Shown in pieces: positions 9,295 through 18,060 of a stretch of DNA of 37,048 bases. The position numbers and the translations under genes were made by a program. Source of the stretch: Chloroflexota bacterium (GTDB lineage Bacteria > Chloroflexota > Limnocylindria > Limnocylindrales > CSP1-4); NCBI GenBank assembly GCA_027364875.1, contig DAHXON010000027.1, positions 1 through 37,048 on the forward strand, read 5' to 3'. The notes beneath the pieces were generated by a model. That model ran no database searches, was not told the origin of the DNA, and saw only the letters and a list, made by a program, of their open reading frames with translations. Position 1 is the first letter of the stretch. The number at the start of each line of letters is the position of its first letter.

Positions 9295-9987
9295 ATGGAG
9301 GCCGTCCGGACCCAACGCATTCTCGTCGTCGATGACGAGCCGCCGCTCGTCGAGCTGGTGCGCGGTTATCTGGCTCGCGAGGGGTTCGAGATTCTGACGG
9401 CGGCCGACGGCCCGGCCGCTGTCCAGATGGTCCGGGACGAGTCGCCCGACGTCGTGGTCCTCGACGTCATGCTCCCTGGCTTCGACGGGCTCGAAGTCTG
9501 CCGGCAGATCCGGGCATTTTCGGAGGCGTACGTCCTGATGCTGACCGCGCGGGGCGAGGAGATCGATCGAGTTGTCGGCCTCACGGTCGGCGCCGACGAC
9601 TACCTCGTCAAGCCGTTCAGCCCGCGAGAGCTGGTCGCCCGAGTCAAGGCACTGCTGCGGCGCTCGCGAATCCCCGGGGCCCGTCCCGCTGCGCTGCCGG
9701 CGGGTCTCGAGTTCGATGCCGACCGGCATGAAGTCTCGGTCGACGGCTCCGCCGTGTCCTTGACGACGACGGAGTTCGATCTGCTCGCCACTCTGGTGAG
9801 CGACCCTGGAGTCGTGGTGGCGAGGTCGCGGCTCCTCGACCGAGTCTGGGGCGCGGAGTTCGTCGCCGACGACCACCTCGTCGACGTCCACATCGGGAAC
9901 CTGCGCCGGAAGCTCGGTGACGACCCGGCCTCGCCGCGGTTCGTCGAGACCATCCGCGGGGTCGGCTACCGCTTGAGGGCATCTTGA
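9295..9987 (+). CDS. OmpR-family response regulator
   Basis: ILVVDDEPPLVELV, VVLDVMLPGFDG, DYLVKPFSPREL, C-terminal winged helix GYRLRAS. Confidence 0.92.
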   Translation: MEAVRTQRILVVDDEPPLVELVRGYLAREGFEILTAADGPAAVQMVRDESPDVVVLDVMLPGFDGLEVCRQIRAFSEAYVLMLTARGEEIDRVVGLTVGADDYLVKPFSPRELVARVKALLRRSRIPGARPAALPAGLEFDADRHEVSVDGSAVSLTTTEFDLLATLVSDPGVVVARSRLLDRVWGAEFVADDHLVDVHIGNLRRKLGDDPASPRFVETIRGVGYRLRAS

Positions 9988-11081
9988 TGCGGATGCCTCG
10001 CTCGCTGCGCGCTCGGCTCCTGATCGCCAACCTCGTCGTGGCCGGCGCGGCCCTTGGCACGGTGGCGGTCGCCGTCAGCCTGGTTGGACCCGGCTATTTC
10101 GCCTCCGCGATGGGGCATAGCCCGAGCGACACGATGGGTCAGATGATGAGCGACGCGACCAGCGCCGCCTTTGTCGACGCGGTTCGCAACGCCCTCGTGG
10201 CGGCCTCGCTGATCGCCGTCATCACGGCGGTCGTCGTGAGCCTGGCAGTCTCCGGCCGTATCGCGCGGCCGGTCAGTCGCCTGTCGGCGGCGGCGCGGCG
10301 GATCGCGGCCGGTCACTACGCGGAGCGTGTTCCCGAGGCAGGCGAGGGCGAGATCGGCGATCTGGCCGAGACCTTCAACGCCATGGCCGGCTCGCTCGAG
10401 GCCACCGAGCGCCGCCGCCTTCAGCTCGTTGGAGATGTCGCACACGAGTTGCGGACGCCGCTAGCCACGCTCGATGGTTATCTCGAAGGCCTCGAAGACG
10501 GCGTCATCGAGCCCAAGGACGAGACCTGGCGGCTGCTTCGCTCGGAGACCGCTCGGCTGACCCGGCTCGTGGACGAGCTGGCCGAGTTGTGGCGGGCCGA
10601 GGCGCATCAGCTACCGCTCAAGATCGAGCGCGTCGATCTCGGGGAAGTCTGCCGCGACGTCGTTGAGCGATTCACGCCCCTCGCCGAGGAACGCCACATC
10701 GGCCTGGCTCTCGACGTGCCTGCGGCTACGCCGGCCCGGGCCGACCGCGACCGAGTCTCGCAGATCGTGGCCAACTACATCTCGAATGCAATCCGCTATG
10801 CCCCTGCGGGTTCGTCGGTTGCAGTCTCGGCTCGCGTCCAGGGAGCGAGCGCGGTCGTGGCCGTCACCGACGAGGGCGCCGGCCTCGCCGCGGATCAGCT
10901 CGAGATCGTCTTCGAGCGGTTCTACCGCGTCGACCCGTCCCGCACGCGTGCCCTTGGTGGCTCCGGGATCGGGCTCGCGATCGTGCGCGCCCTCGCCGAC
11001 GCGATGGGCGGACGCGCCTATGCGGAAAGCGATGGTCCTGGACACGGATCGCGGTTCCTGGTGGAGTTGCCCGCCGCCTGA
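9987..11081 (+). CDS. HAMP-domain sensor histidine kinase
   Basis: Two TM helices, HAMP, DVAHELRTPLATL H-box, NYISNAIRYAP N-box, GSGIGLAIVRAL G-box; overlaps RR stop. Confidence 0.92.
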   Translation: MRMPRSLRARLLIANLVVAGAALGTVAVAVSLVGPGYFASAMGHSPSDTMGQMMSDATSAAFVDAVRNALVAASLIAVITAVVVSLAVSGRIARPVSRLSAAARRIAAGHYAERVPEAGEGEIGDLAETFNAMAGSLEATERRRLQLVGDVAHELRTPLATLDGYLEGLEDGVIEPKDETWRLLRSETARLTRLVDELAELWRAEAHQLPLKIERVDLGEVCRDVVERFTPLAEERHIGLALDVPAATPARADRDRVSQIVANYISNAIRYAPAGSSVAVSARVQGASAVVAVTDEGAGLAADQLEIVFERFYRVDPSRTRALGGSGIGLAIVRALADAMGGRAYAESDGPGHGSRFLVELPAA

Positions 11082-11091
11082 GCCCGGGCTC

Positions 11092-11111
11092 TTGACCCAA
11101 TCTTGAGCCAA
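11092..11111 (+). promoter_or_regulatory. Tandem direct repeat TTGACCCAA-tc-TTGAGCCAA (candidate OmpR-type binding site)
   Basis: Two 9-mers differing at one base with 11-bp periodicity, between RR/HK genes and the SHOCT/cupredoxin genes. Confidence 0.5.
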
Positions 11112-11209
11112 CCCAGAGCCCGCCTCTCTGGTTTCCCACCCACGCTTCCCCCATCTTCGAACGTGCCGGACGAACGCCCATCAGGCACCCGGCACGGAGG
11201 TCTTTGGCG

Positions 11210-11437
11210 ATGGGCCCAGGCTGGGACATGAACTTCGGCGGGTGGATCTGGATGGGAGTCTGGATCGTCGCCCTTCTAGTGATGGTCTGGTTCATCACGC
11301 GTGCCCCGGACTCGCATCCGGCGACCCAGCAGCCTCTGGACATTCTTCGCACCCGCTTCGCGCGCGGCGAAATCAGTCAGGCCGAATTCGAGCAGGCCCG
11401 TCGCGTGCTCGACCCGGAAAAGGAGCCGAGAACGTGA
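11210..11437 (+). CDS. SHOCT-domain small membrane protein
   Basis: One TM helix followed by PLDILRTRFARGEISQAEFEQARRVL. Confidence 0.85.
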   Translation: MGPGWDMNFGGWIWMGVWIVALLVMVWFITRAPDSHPATQQPLDILRTRFARGEISQAEFEQARRVLDPEKEPRT

Positions 11438-12042
11438 TCACCCGTCGGACAGGACTCATCGCCGGGGCGGCACTCGCCGCCGGTCTAGTCATCGGATTGG
11501 CAGGCACCGTTCTGGCCGCCAACCCGACTGCCGCGCCCGGTTACCCATCGATGATGGGAGGCCGGGGAATGATGGGTGGCAGCGGCTGGGGCTGGCAGAG
11601 CTTCGCGCCGGACGCGAGCTATGGCCCGGGCATGATGGGCGGCTTCAACGGTGCCGGCATGATGGGCGGATCGAACTGGAACACAGGGCCTCAGCCCGGA
11701 GCCGCCGGGTTCGTCGCCGGCACAACTGCCTCGCCGCGAGTTATCCACGTCATAGCCGGCCCCGGCTACACGTTCAGCCCGTCGTCGATCACGGTTGAGC
11801 GCGGGGAGACCGTGACGTTCGCGGTCACGACGATGGGCCCGCTCGTCCACGAATTCATGGTCGGTCCGGCGGACGCGGTCGCTGCCGACAAGGCGGGCAC
11901 GCCCGAAGTGGCGGACATCGGGATGATGCAGACCAAATCGCTGACCTACACCTTCGACGGCTCGGGTCCCTACGCCTACGCGTGCCACGCCACCGGCCAC
12001 TACGAAGCCGGAATGCACGGGACGATCACCGTCGTCGGCTGA
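11434..12042 (+). CDS. Cupredoxin-domain exported protein with Met-Met-Gly-Gly repeats
   Basis: GTG start overlapping SHOCT stop; signal peptide; YTFSPSSITVERGETVTF, VHEF, YACHATGHYEAGMHG type-1 Cu ligands; MMGG x4. Confidence 0.85.
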   Translation: MITRRTGLIAGAALAAGLVIGLAGTVLAANPTAAPGYPSMMGGRGMMGGSGWGWQSFAPDASYGPGMMGGFNGAGMMGGSNWNTGPQPGAAGFVAGTTASPRVIHVIAGPGYTFSPSSITVERGETVTFAVTTMGPLVHEFMVGPADAVAADKAGTPEVADIGMMQTKSLTYTFDGSGPYAYACHATGHYEAGMHGTITVVG

Positions 12043-12120
12043 TCCTGCGGACGCCGGTCTCCTGTCCCCGCGATGGCCCCCACCCGTTCAATTCGGGACC
12101 GCACTGAGGAGCGCATCTCC

Positions 12121-12621
12121 ATGACCAAGCCACGACCTTCCCGGCCACGAGTTGGCGAACCCGCGACCAGGGCATCGGGCGGGAGGCCCGTCCCGACGAC
12201 GTCGAAGCCCAGCAGACTCCGCGTGTTGGGCTTCGTCGTAGTGGCCGTCGTGCTCCTTGGCGCGGGCGTATACATGGCAGGCAACACCTTCTTCACCGGC
12301 CACGACGTGTCGATTCCCGCGGGAGCGATCGCGGTGAATAGCGGAATGGACGGCTTCACCCCCAGCACCCTCGACGCGAAGCCAGGCCAGACGCTGACCC
12401 TCGTTTGGTCCAACAAGGACGACGCGGCAATGCTTGCCAACGGCGTCCACACCCTGGTATCGGACTCGCTCAAAGTGCACCTGGAGGATCCCGCCGAAAG
12501 CACAGTGACGGTGACCCTCACGGCACCCATGACGCCCGGCGACTACGACTTCTGGTGCGACAGCTGCTGCGGCGGCAAAGACACTCCGGCGATGCACGGC
12601 ACGCTTCACGTCGAGGCGTAG
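12121..12621 (+). CDS. Membrane-anchored cupredoxin-like protein with Cys-rich CDSCCGG...MHG site
   Basis: N-terminal TM; DGFTPSTLDAKPGQTLTLVWSNKDDAAMLANGVHTL...YDFWCDSCCGGKDTPAMHGTLHV. Confidence 0.75.
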   Translation: MTKPRPSRPRVGEPATRASGGRPVPTTSKPSRLRVLGFVVVAVVLLGAGVYMAGNTFFTGHDVSIPAGAIAVNSGMDGFTPSTLDAKPGQTLTLVWSNKDDAAMLANGVHTLVSDSLKVHLEDPAESTVTVTLTAPMTPGDYDFWCDSCCGGKDTPAMHGTLHVEA

Positions 12622-12624
12622 GCG

Positions 12625-13497
12625 ATGACCGATTCCTCTCCCGCGAAGCCCTGGATGGCGCTTGCGGAGTCCTCTGGGATCCCGAAAGCCGCGATCGTGC
12701 TGTTTGGCGGCATCGCCGCAATCACCCTCTCGGCGTCGCTCGTGATCCTTCTTGGACCGGGGTTCATCTCGCCGCGGTTCGGGTCGCTGACCGCGCCCGT
12801 CGTCATCGGCTCGGGCTTCGCCGACGGCTTCAACCCCTGCGCCTATGCGCTGCTCGTTCTCTTCGCGACCTACACGCTCACCCTCGTAAACGCCGTTACC
12901 GCCGACGGGCGCCCGACCCCCAGCGCCCGTCGGACCCTTCTTGGCGCGGGCTCGCTGTATGTCGGCGCCGTATTCGTCACCTACTTCCTGCTCGGGCTTG
13001 GGCTCTACACCCTCTTCGAAGGATTCGGCAAAGACCACATCGTCGGTCGCGTCGGGGCGATCCTCGCGCTTCTTATGGCGGTGTGGATGCTCAAGGATGT
13101 GTTCCTGCCGGGCTGGGGCCCGTCGATGGCCGCGCCTTCGGGGACGCACGGTGCGATGAACAAGGCGATGCAGCGCGGCGGTCTCGCCGGCATGCTGATG
13201 GCCGGAGTCCTGGTGGGGATCTGCACCGTCCCATGCTCGGGGGCGATGTATTTCGCCGTCACGTCCGTCCTCCATGCCTCGGGCGGCGGAGTCGTGGGAC
13301 TGGCGCTGCTCGCGCTCTACAACGTGGCGTTCATCCTGCCGCTGCTGCTGTTCCTGCTGTTCGTCTCGAACCGCCGGGTTCTGGGCGTCATCGGTCGCTG
13401 GAACAAGAAGAACGGCTCGCTCGTAAAGGCCGTGCTCGCGATCGGCGTGATCGTGATGAGCTTCATGCTCCTCAAGACCCTGGGCGGGACGATGTGA
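12625..13497 (+). CDS. CcdA/DsbD-transmembrane-domain-like thiol-disulfide membrane protein
   Basis: Six-TM pattern with FNPCAYALL and GICTVPCSGAMYF Cys motifs. Confidence 0.85.
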   Translation: MTDSSPAKPWMALAESSGIPKAAIVLFGGIAAITLSASLVILLGPGFISPRFGSLTAPVVIGSGFADGFNPCAYALLVLFATYTLTLVNAVTADGRPTPSARRTLLGAGSLYVGAVFVTYFLLGLGLYTLFEGFGKDHIVGRVGAILALLMAVWMLKDVFLPGWGPSMAAPSGTHGAMNKAMQRGGLAGMLMAGVLVGICTVPCSGAMYFAVTSVLHASGGGVVGLALLALYNVAFILPLLLFLLFVSNRRVLGVIGRWNKKNGSLVKAVLAIGVIVMSFMLLKTLGGTM

Positions 13498-13775
13498 TGG
13501 CCGAGGTGGTGCGCATCCCGATCGAGGGGATGACCTGCACGTCGTGCGTCTCGCGGATCACACGCGCCCTCCGCGGCCTCGACGGCGTCGAGTCCGTGAA
13601 GGTGAACCTCGGGTCCGATTCGGCGGTCGTCGGTTTCGATGGCGGACGGACGTCGTTGGAGATCATCGTCGACGCGATCCACGCGGCGGGTTACGAGGCG
13701 AGCGTGGAAACGGCCGAGCCGTTCACCCCGGCGGCCAATCGAGGCCTGCTCTCGTGGCTTGGTCTGGGCAGGTAG
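13497..13775 (+). CDS. Heavy-metal-associated (HMA) domain protein, CopZ-like
   Basis: IEGMTCTSCVSRITRALRGLDGVESVKVNLGSDSAVVGFD. Confidence 0.88.
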   Translation: MAEVVRIPIEGMTCTSCVSRITRALRGLDGVESVKVNLGSDSAVVGFDGGRTSLEIIVDAIHAAGYEASVETAEPFTPAANRGLLSWLGLGR

Positions 13776-13781
13776 CCGGAC

Positions 13782-14579
13782 ATGCCTTTCGTCATCGACA
13801 TCAATCCGGTCCTGATCCAACTCGGATCGGTCGCGATCCGCTGGTACTCGCTCGCCCTAATCGGCGCAGTCGCCGTCGCCTACTTGATTGCCAGGAAAGG
13901 GACCCGGCGCGTTGGAATCTCCGACGCGATCCTCGCCGACGGCGCGATCTGGGTTGGCCTCGCCGCGCTGGTGGGTGGCAGAGTGCTCTTCGAGATCCAG
14001 AACGACCTGCCGATGCTGGCCGTCGATCCGTTCCACGCGGTCATGGTCTGGGATGGAGGGCTGTCCTTCCTTGGCGGTCTGATAGCCGCTTTGATTGCCC
14101 TGGCCATTTACGCCCGGCGCCACGGCATCCCGGTCGGCATCGTCGCCGACGCGGCGGCTCCGGCGGCGGCGATCGGACAGGCCATTGGCCATCTCGGCTG
14201 CATCGTCACGGGCGATTCGTCCGGGATCCCGACCACGCTCCCCTGGGCATTCATCTACCGAAACCCTTCGGCGATGGCGCCCCACAACATCGCCCTCCAG
14301 CCCACCCAGGCCTACGAAGCACTCGCCCTCCTCGGCCTCTTCGCCATCCTGTGGGTCGGCCGTAAGCGTCTGGCCAGTCTTGGCGCGGGCGCGTCGGCGG
14401 GCGTCTACCTTGTCGCCGTCGCGCTGATCCGATTCACCCTTTTCTTCCTGCGCGACGAAGCCCCGGTCTTTGCCGGCCTCAAGACGGCTCAGCTCCTCGC
14501 CGTTCCGCTCGGGGCTGTCGGGTTGGTCGTCCTCTTTGTGCTCGCCACCCGACGGGCCAGCACCTTTCGCCTCGCATGA
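13782..14579 (+). CDS. Divergent prolipoprotein diacylglyceryl transferase (Lgt)-like membrane protein
   Basis: RWYSLALIGAV, GGRVLFEI, DPFHAVMVWDGGLSFLGGLI, QPTQAYEAL; signature loop is GQAIGHLGCIVTGDSSG. Confidence 0.75.
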   Translation: MPFVIDINPVLIQLGSVAIRWYSLALIGAVAVAYLIARKGTRRVGISDAILADGAIWVGLAALVGGRVLFEIQNDLPMLAVDPFHAVMVWDGGLSFLGGLIAALIALAIYARRHGIPVGIVADAAAPAAAIGQAIGHLGCIVTGDSSGIPTTLPWAFIYRNPSAMAPHNIALQPTQAYEALALLGLFAILWVGRKRLASLGAGASAGVYLVAVALIRFTLFFLRDEAPVFAGLKTAQLLAVPLGAVGLVVLFVLATRRASTFRLA

Positions 14580-14872
14580 AGGAGTTCCAGGTCATGACAA
14601 CCCACGCCAGTTCGAGCAGCCAACGTGAGGTCGGCAGCGAGGCGTTGCGTCCCTCGCTCGTGTCGAGCATCGCCGCTCTGCCGACTCGTTTCAAGCTGGT
14701 CGGGGGGCTCGCCGTCGGAATAGCCGCACTCGTCGTGGCAGGCGTCCCGCTCACGACGTTTGTTCCCTTCGCGGGACTGGCTGCGTGCCTTGGAATGCAT
14801 CTATTCATGGGCCACGGTCACGGCGACCATCACGTGGGTGAGCATTCGCCGGAAACGACGGTCGACCGATAA
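14576..14872 (+). CDS. Small membrane protein with His-rich C-terminus
   Basis: ATGA overlap with preceding gene; TM helix; tail GMHLFMGHGHGDHHVGEHSPE. Confidence 0.6.
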   Translation: MKEFQVMTTHASSSSQREVGSEALRPSLVSSIAALPTRFKLVGGLAVGIAALVVAGVPLTTFVPFAGLAACLGMHLFMGHGHGDHHVGEHSPETTVDR

Positions 14873-14927
14873 GCTCATGAGCGCCGGGCGCCATTCGGAT
14901 GGCGGCCCGACGACAGAGATTCCCTGA

Positions 14928-16988
14928 ATGGGCACCATGGACCACAGCCAACACGAGGTGCGCGGGATAGACCACGCCGGGCACTCAATGGCCGGAATGG
15001 GTCACGCTTCCAGCTCCGGCGCAGTCGCAGCGCATGACAAGCACGCCGGCCACTCGGTCGCGATGTTCCGCGACAAGTTCTGGCTCAGCCTGGTCCTGAC
15101 CCTGCCGGTCCTCGTGTGGAGTCGCGACCCGCAGAGCTGGCTCCACTACGGTGCCCCGACGTTCCCCGGCTCCTCCGTCGTTCCGCCGGTGCTCGGAACC
15201 GCCGTCTTCCTCTATGGCGGGCTGGTCTTCATCCGCGGCGCCGTCGGCGAACTGCGCGATCGACAGCCAGGGATGATGACCCTGATCAGCCTCGCGATCG
15301 TGGTCGCCTTCGTCACCAGCTGGGCGGGCACGCTCGGGCTCTTCGAGGTCGAGATCTGGTGGGAGCTCGCGACGCTCATCACCATCATGCTTCTCGGGCA
15401 CTGGCTCGAGATGCGCTCGATCGCCCAGGCTCGCGGCGCCCTGGCGGCGCTGGCCGAACTCTTGCCCGATACGGCTGAACGTCTCACGGCCTCCGGTACC
15501 GAAACCGTCCCGCTTTCGGCCCTGGCAGTCGGCGACGTCGTGCTCGTCCGCCCTGGCGCGCGAGTCCCGGCCGATGGGGTAGTTGTCGAAGGCTCGGCCG
15601 ATGTCGACGAGTCGATGATCACCGGCGAGTCGAAGGCGGTCGGCAAGGAACCAGGCGACAAGGTGATCGCCGGAACCGTGGCGGCCGGGGGAAGCCTGCG
15701 GATCCAGATCGCCGCGGTCGGTGAGGAGACGGCGCTCTCGGGGATCATGCGGATGGTCGCCGCCGCCCAGGCGTCCGCCTCGCGCGCCCAGGCATTGGCG
15801 GATCGCGCCGCGGCCATCCTGTTCTACGTCGCCCTTGGCTCGGCCATGGTGACGTTCTCCTACTGGTGGCTCGACGGCGACCGCGCCGGGGCGCTCGTCC
15901 GCACTGCCACGGTGCTGGTCATCGCCTGCCCCCACGCGCTCGGCCTGGCCATCCCGCTCGTTATCGCCATCTCGACCTCGCTCGGGGCCCGAAATGGTTT
16001 GCTGGTGAAGAACCGGATCGCACTCGAGCGCCTGCGCAATCTCGACACCGTCATCTTCGACAAGACCGGGACCCTGACCCGGGGGCAGCCTGTACTGGCC
16101 GCCGTGTCTGCCACCGACGAGTCGGACCTCCTGCGACTCGCCGCCTCGGTAGAGGCAGACTCGGAACACCCGCTCGCCCGCGCGATCGTCGCCGGGGCGA
16201 AGGATCGGGGCATCGAGCCGTCTGCGGCCTTCGGATTCGAGTCTCTCGCCGGCCGGGGCGCTCGGGCCACGATCGACGGCCGAATAGTGGCCGTTGGCGG
16301 TCCGCGTCTTCTCGCCGAACTCAGCCTCGAACCCGATCCTGCGGCGGAGCGATGGGGCCGTGAAGGCCGGACCGTCCTGCACGTGATCGTGGACGGCCGC
16401 CTTCTCGGAGCCCTTGCGGTCGAGGATGAGATCAGACCGGAGTCTGTCGATGCCATTGAGCGTCTCCACGCCATGGGCATCAAGGTGGCGATGATCACCG
16501 GCGATTCCCAGGTCGTCGCCGATTCGGTCGCCCGACGTCTCGGGATCGACGAAGTTGCCGCGCAGGTCCTGCCGGCCGACAAGGCCGAGGCGGTCAAGCG
16601 TTTCCAGGCCGGCGGCCGCAAGGTCGCGATGGTCGGCGACGGAGTCAACGACGCACCTGCTCTCGCGACTGCCGACGTTGGGATCGCGATCGGCGCCGGG
16701 ACGGACGTCGCGGTCGAATCCGCCGGCATCGTCCTGGTTCGGAGCGACCCGCGCGATGTGGTCGGCGCGATAAGGCTCTCGCGAGCGACCTACTCCAAGA
16801 TGATCCAGAACCTGGTTTGGGCGACCGCCTACAACCTCGTCGCCATTCCCGTCGCGGCGGGGCTGCTCGTCCCCTGGGGTCTAGATCTCCCGATGGCCGT
16901 CGGCGCCATCGCGATGAGCGCCTCGACGATCATCGTCGCCGCGAATGCGCAGCTACTCCGGCGGGTCCGACTGGCGCCCTCGTCCTGA
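14928..16988 (+). CDS. Copper-translocating P1B-type ATPase, CopB-like (CPH motif)
   Basis: His/Met-rich N-terminus; VIACPHALGLAIPLV, DKTGTLTRG, GDGVNDAPAL, DESMITGES. Confidence 0.93.
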   Translation: MGTMDHSQHEVRGIDHAGHSMAGMGHASSSGAVAAHDKHAGHSVAMFRDKFWLSLVLTLPVLVWSRDPQSWLHYGAPTFPGSSVVPPVLGTAVFLYGGLVFIRGAVGELRDRQPGMMTLISLAIVVAFVTSWAGTLGLFEVEIWWELATLITIMLLGHWLEMRSIAQARGALAALAELLPDTAERLTASGTETVPLSALAVGDVVLVRPGARVPADGVVVEGSADVDESMITGESKAVGKEPGDKVIAGTVAAGGSLRIQIAAVGEETALSGIMRMVAAAQASASRAQALADRAAAILFYVALGSAMVTFSYWWLDGDRAGALVRTATVLVIACPHALGLAIPLVIAISTSLGARNGLLVKNRIALERLRNLDTVIFDKTGTLTRGQPVLAAVSATDESDLLRLAASVEADSEHPLARAIVAGAKDRGIEPSAAFGFESLAGRGARATIDGRIVAVGGPRLLAELSLEPDPAAERWGREGRTVLHVIVDGRLLGALAVEDEIRPESVDAIERLHAMGIKVAMITGDSQVVADSVARRLGIDEVAAQVLPADKAEAVKRFQAGGRKVAMVGDGVNDAPALATADVGIAIGAGTDVAVESAGIVLVRSDPRDVVGAIRLSRATYSKMIQNLVWATAYNLVAIPVAAGLLVPWGLDLPMAVGAIAMSASTIIVAANAQLLRRVRLAPSS

Positions 16989-17118
16989 CATCGTTCAGCG
17001 CGCGAGGATTCCCAGAAGAACGACGTCGACAAGGCCGAGTTCGAATCCGGGTGCAGATGACCGACTCTGAAGCTCGGTGACCTTTGACCCACCGAACCGG
17101 GCCGTCCATCACTCGGTT

Positions 17119-17901
17119 ATGTCAGTCATGGGTGACACAGTTCGCGATGACATGTTGCTCGTACTGACGCCCCTCCTGTTCGGACTCTCGTTCCTCTCGG
17201 GGATGATGGGCCTGGGCGTGGCATTCGTGGCGGTCCCGGTTCTCGGCCTCTTCGGCTACGACCTCAAGGACGTGATCCAGCCCTGGACGCTGCTCCTCAA
17301 CGGCCTCACGGCCATCTCCGGTGCGGTCGCATTCTGGCGAGCGGGCATGGTCGATCGCCGCGGTGCCCTTGTACTCGTGATCATCACGACGATCGGCGCA
17401 CCGCTCGGCGTCTGGCTGCTGCAGTTCGCCTCTACCGACTTCATCTGGTGGCTCTACGTCGCCGTACTGGTGTTCCTCGCGGTCCGGATGGCGATGCCAA
17501 AGGGCGCCTCGACCGAGGACGTCAAGACGATCACGGACCGCTCGCGGGCCAGGGCGAGCGTCGCCGCCGCGCCGATCTCTGTATTCGCCGGCTTCCTCGG
17601 AGTAGGGCCGGGCTTCCTCCTCATGCCGACGCTCGTTCTCGTTGGCTACAGCGCCCGACTGGCAGCCGCCACGAACTCGGTCGCGGTGACGCTGCCATCG
17701 TTCTCGGCCTTCGCCAGCCATTTGGGCTCGGCCCAGTTCGACTGGCCGACGGTGATCGTCACCTCGATCGCCTCGGTCATCGGCGCCTGGCTCGGTGCCC
17801 GTTTCATGGTGGGACGGGTGAAGAGCGCGACGCTGTCGCGGATCTTCGCGATCGCGCTGATCGCCCTCGCCGCGCAGCGCGCCTGGATCCTCCTCACATG
17901 A
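17119..17901 (+). CDS. TauE/SafE family sulfite/anion permease
   Basis: FLSGMMGLGVAFVAVPVL...FAGFLGVGPGFLLMPTLVLVGYSARLAAATNSVAVTLPSFSAF; exact start uncertain. Confidence 0.85.
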   Translation: MSVMGDTVRDDMLLVLTPLLFGLSFLSGMMGLGVAFVAVPVLGLFGYDLKDVIQPWTLLLNGLTAISGAVAFWRAGMVDRRGALVLVIITTIGAPLGVWLLQFASTDFIWWLYVAVLVFLAVRMAMPKGASTEDVKTITDRSRARASVAAAPISVFAGFLGVGPGFLLMPTLVLVGYSARLAAATNSVAVTLPSFSAFASHLGSAQFDWPTVIVTSIASVIGAWLGARFMVGRVKSATLSRIFAIALIALAAQRAWILLT

Positions 17902-17951
17902 CGGCGAGCGCTCGAAATTTCCTCATCGCCTGGAGTAGAAGGGATTACCAC

Positions 17952-18002
17952 GTGAAGAAGATCGAAGTCGTCGGATCCGGCTGCCTCTGGCTGAGCGAGT
18001 AG
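17952..18002 (+). pseudogene. 16-codon ORF VKKIEVVGSGCLWLSE*, possible relic of a small TM0996-like thioredoxin gene
   Basis: Resembles the N-terminus MKKIEVLGxGCPxC of small thioredoxin-family proteins but stops right after the first Cys. Confidence 0.4.
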
Positions 18003-18060
18003 CGCCCACTCGCCCGCTCGCCACCGCAACACGTACACGCCAAGCCCATAGGGAGCATCC

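Noticed and set aside
8521-9891. 456-aa minus-strand ORF
   Set aside because: Antisense to CDF and response regulator genes, low-complexity charged composition.
14985-16469. 494-aa minus-strand ORF
   Set aside because: Antisense to the CopB-type ATPase; no recognisable domain.
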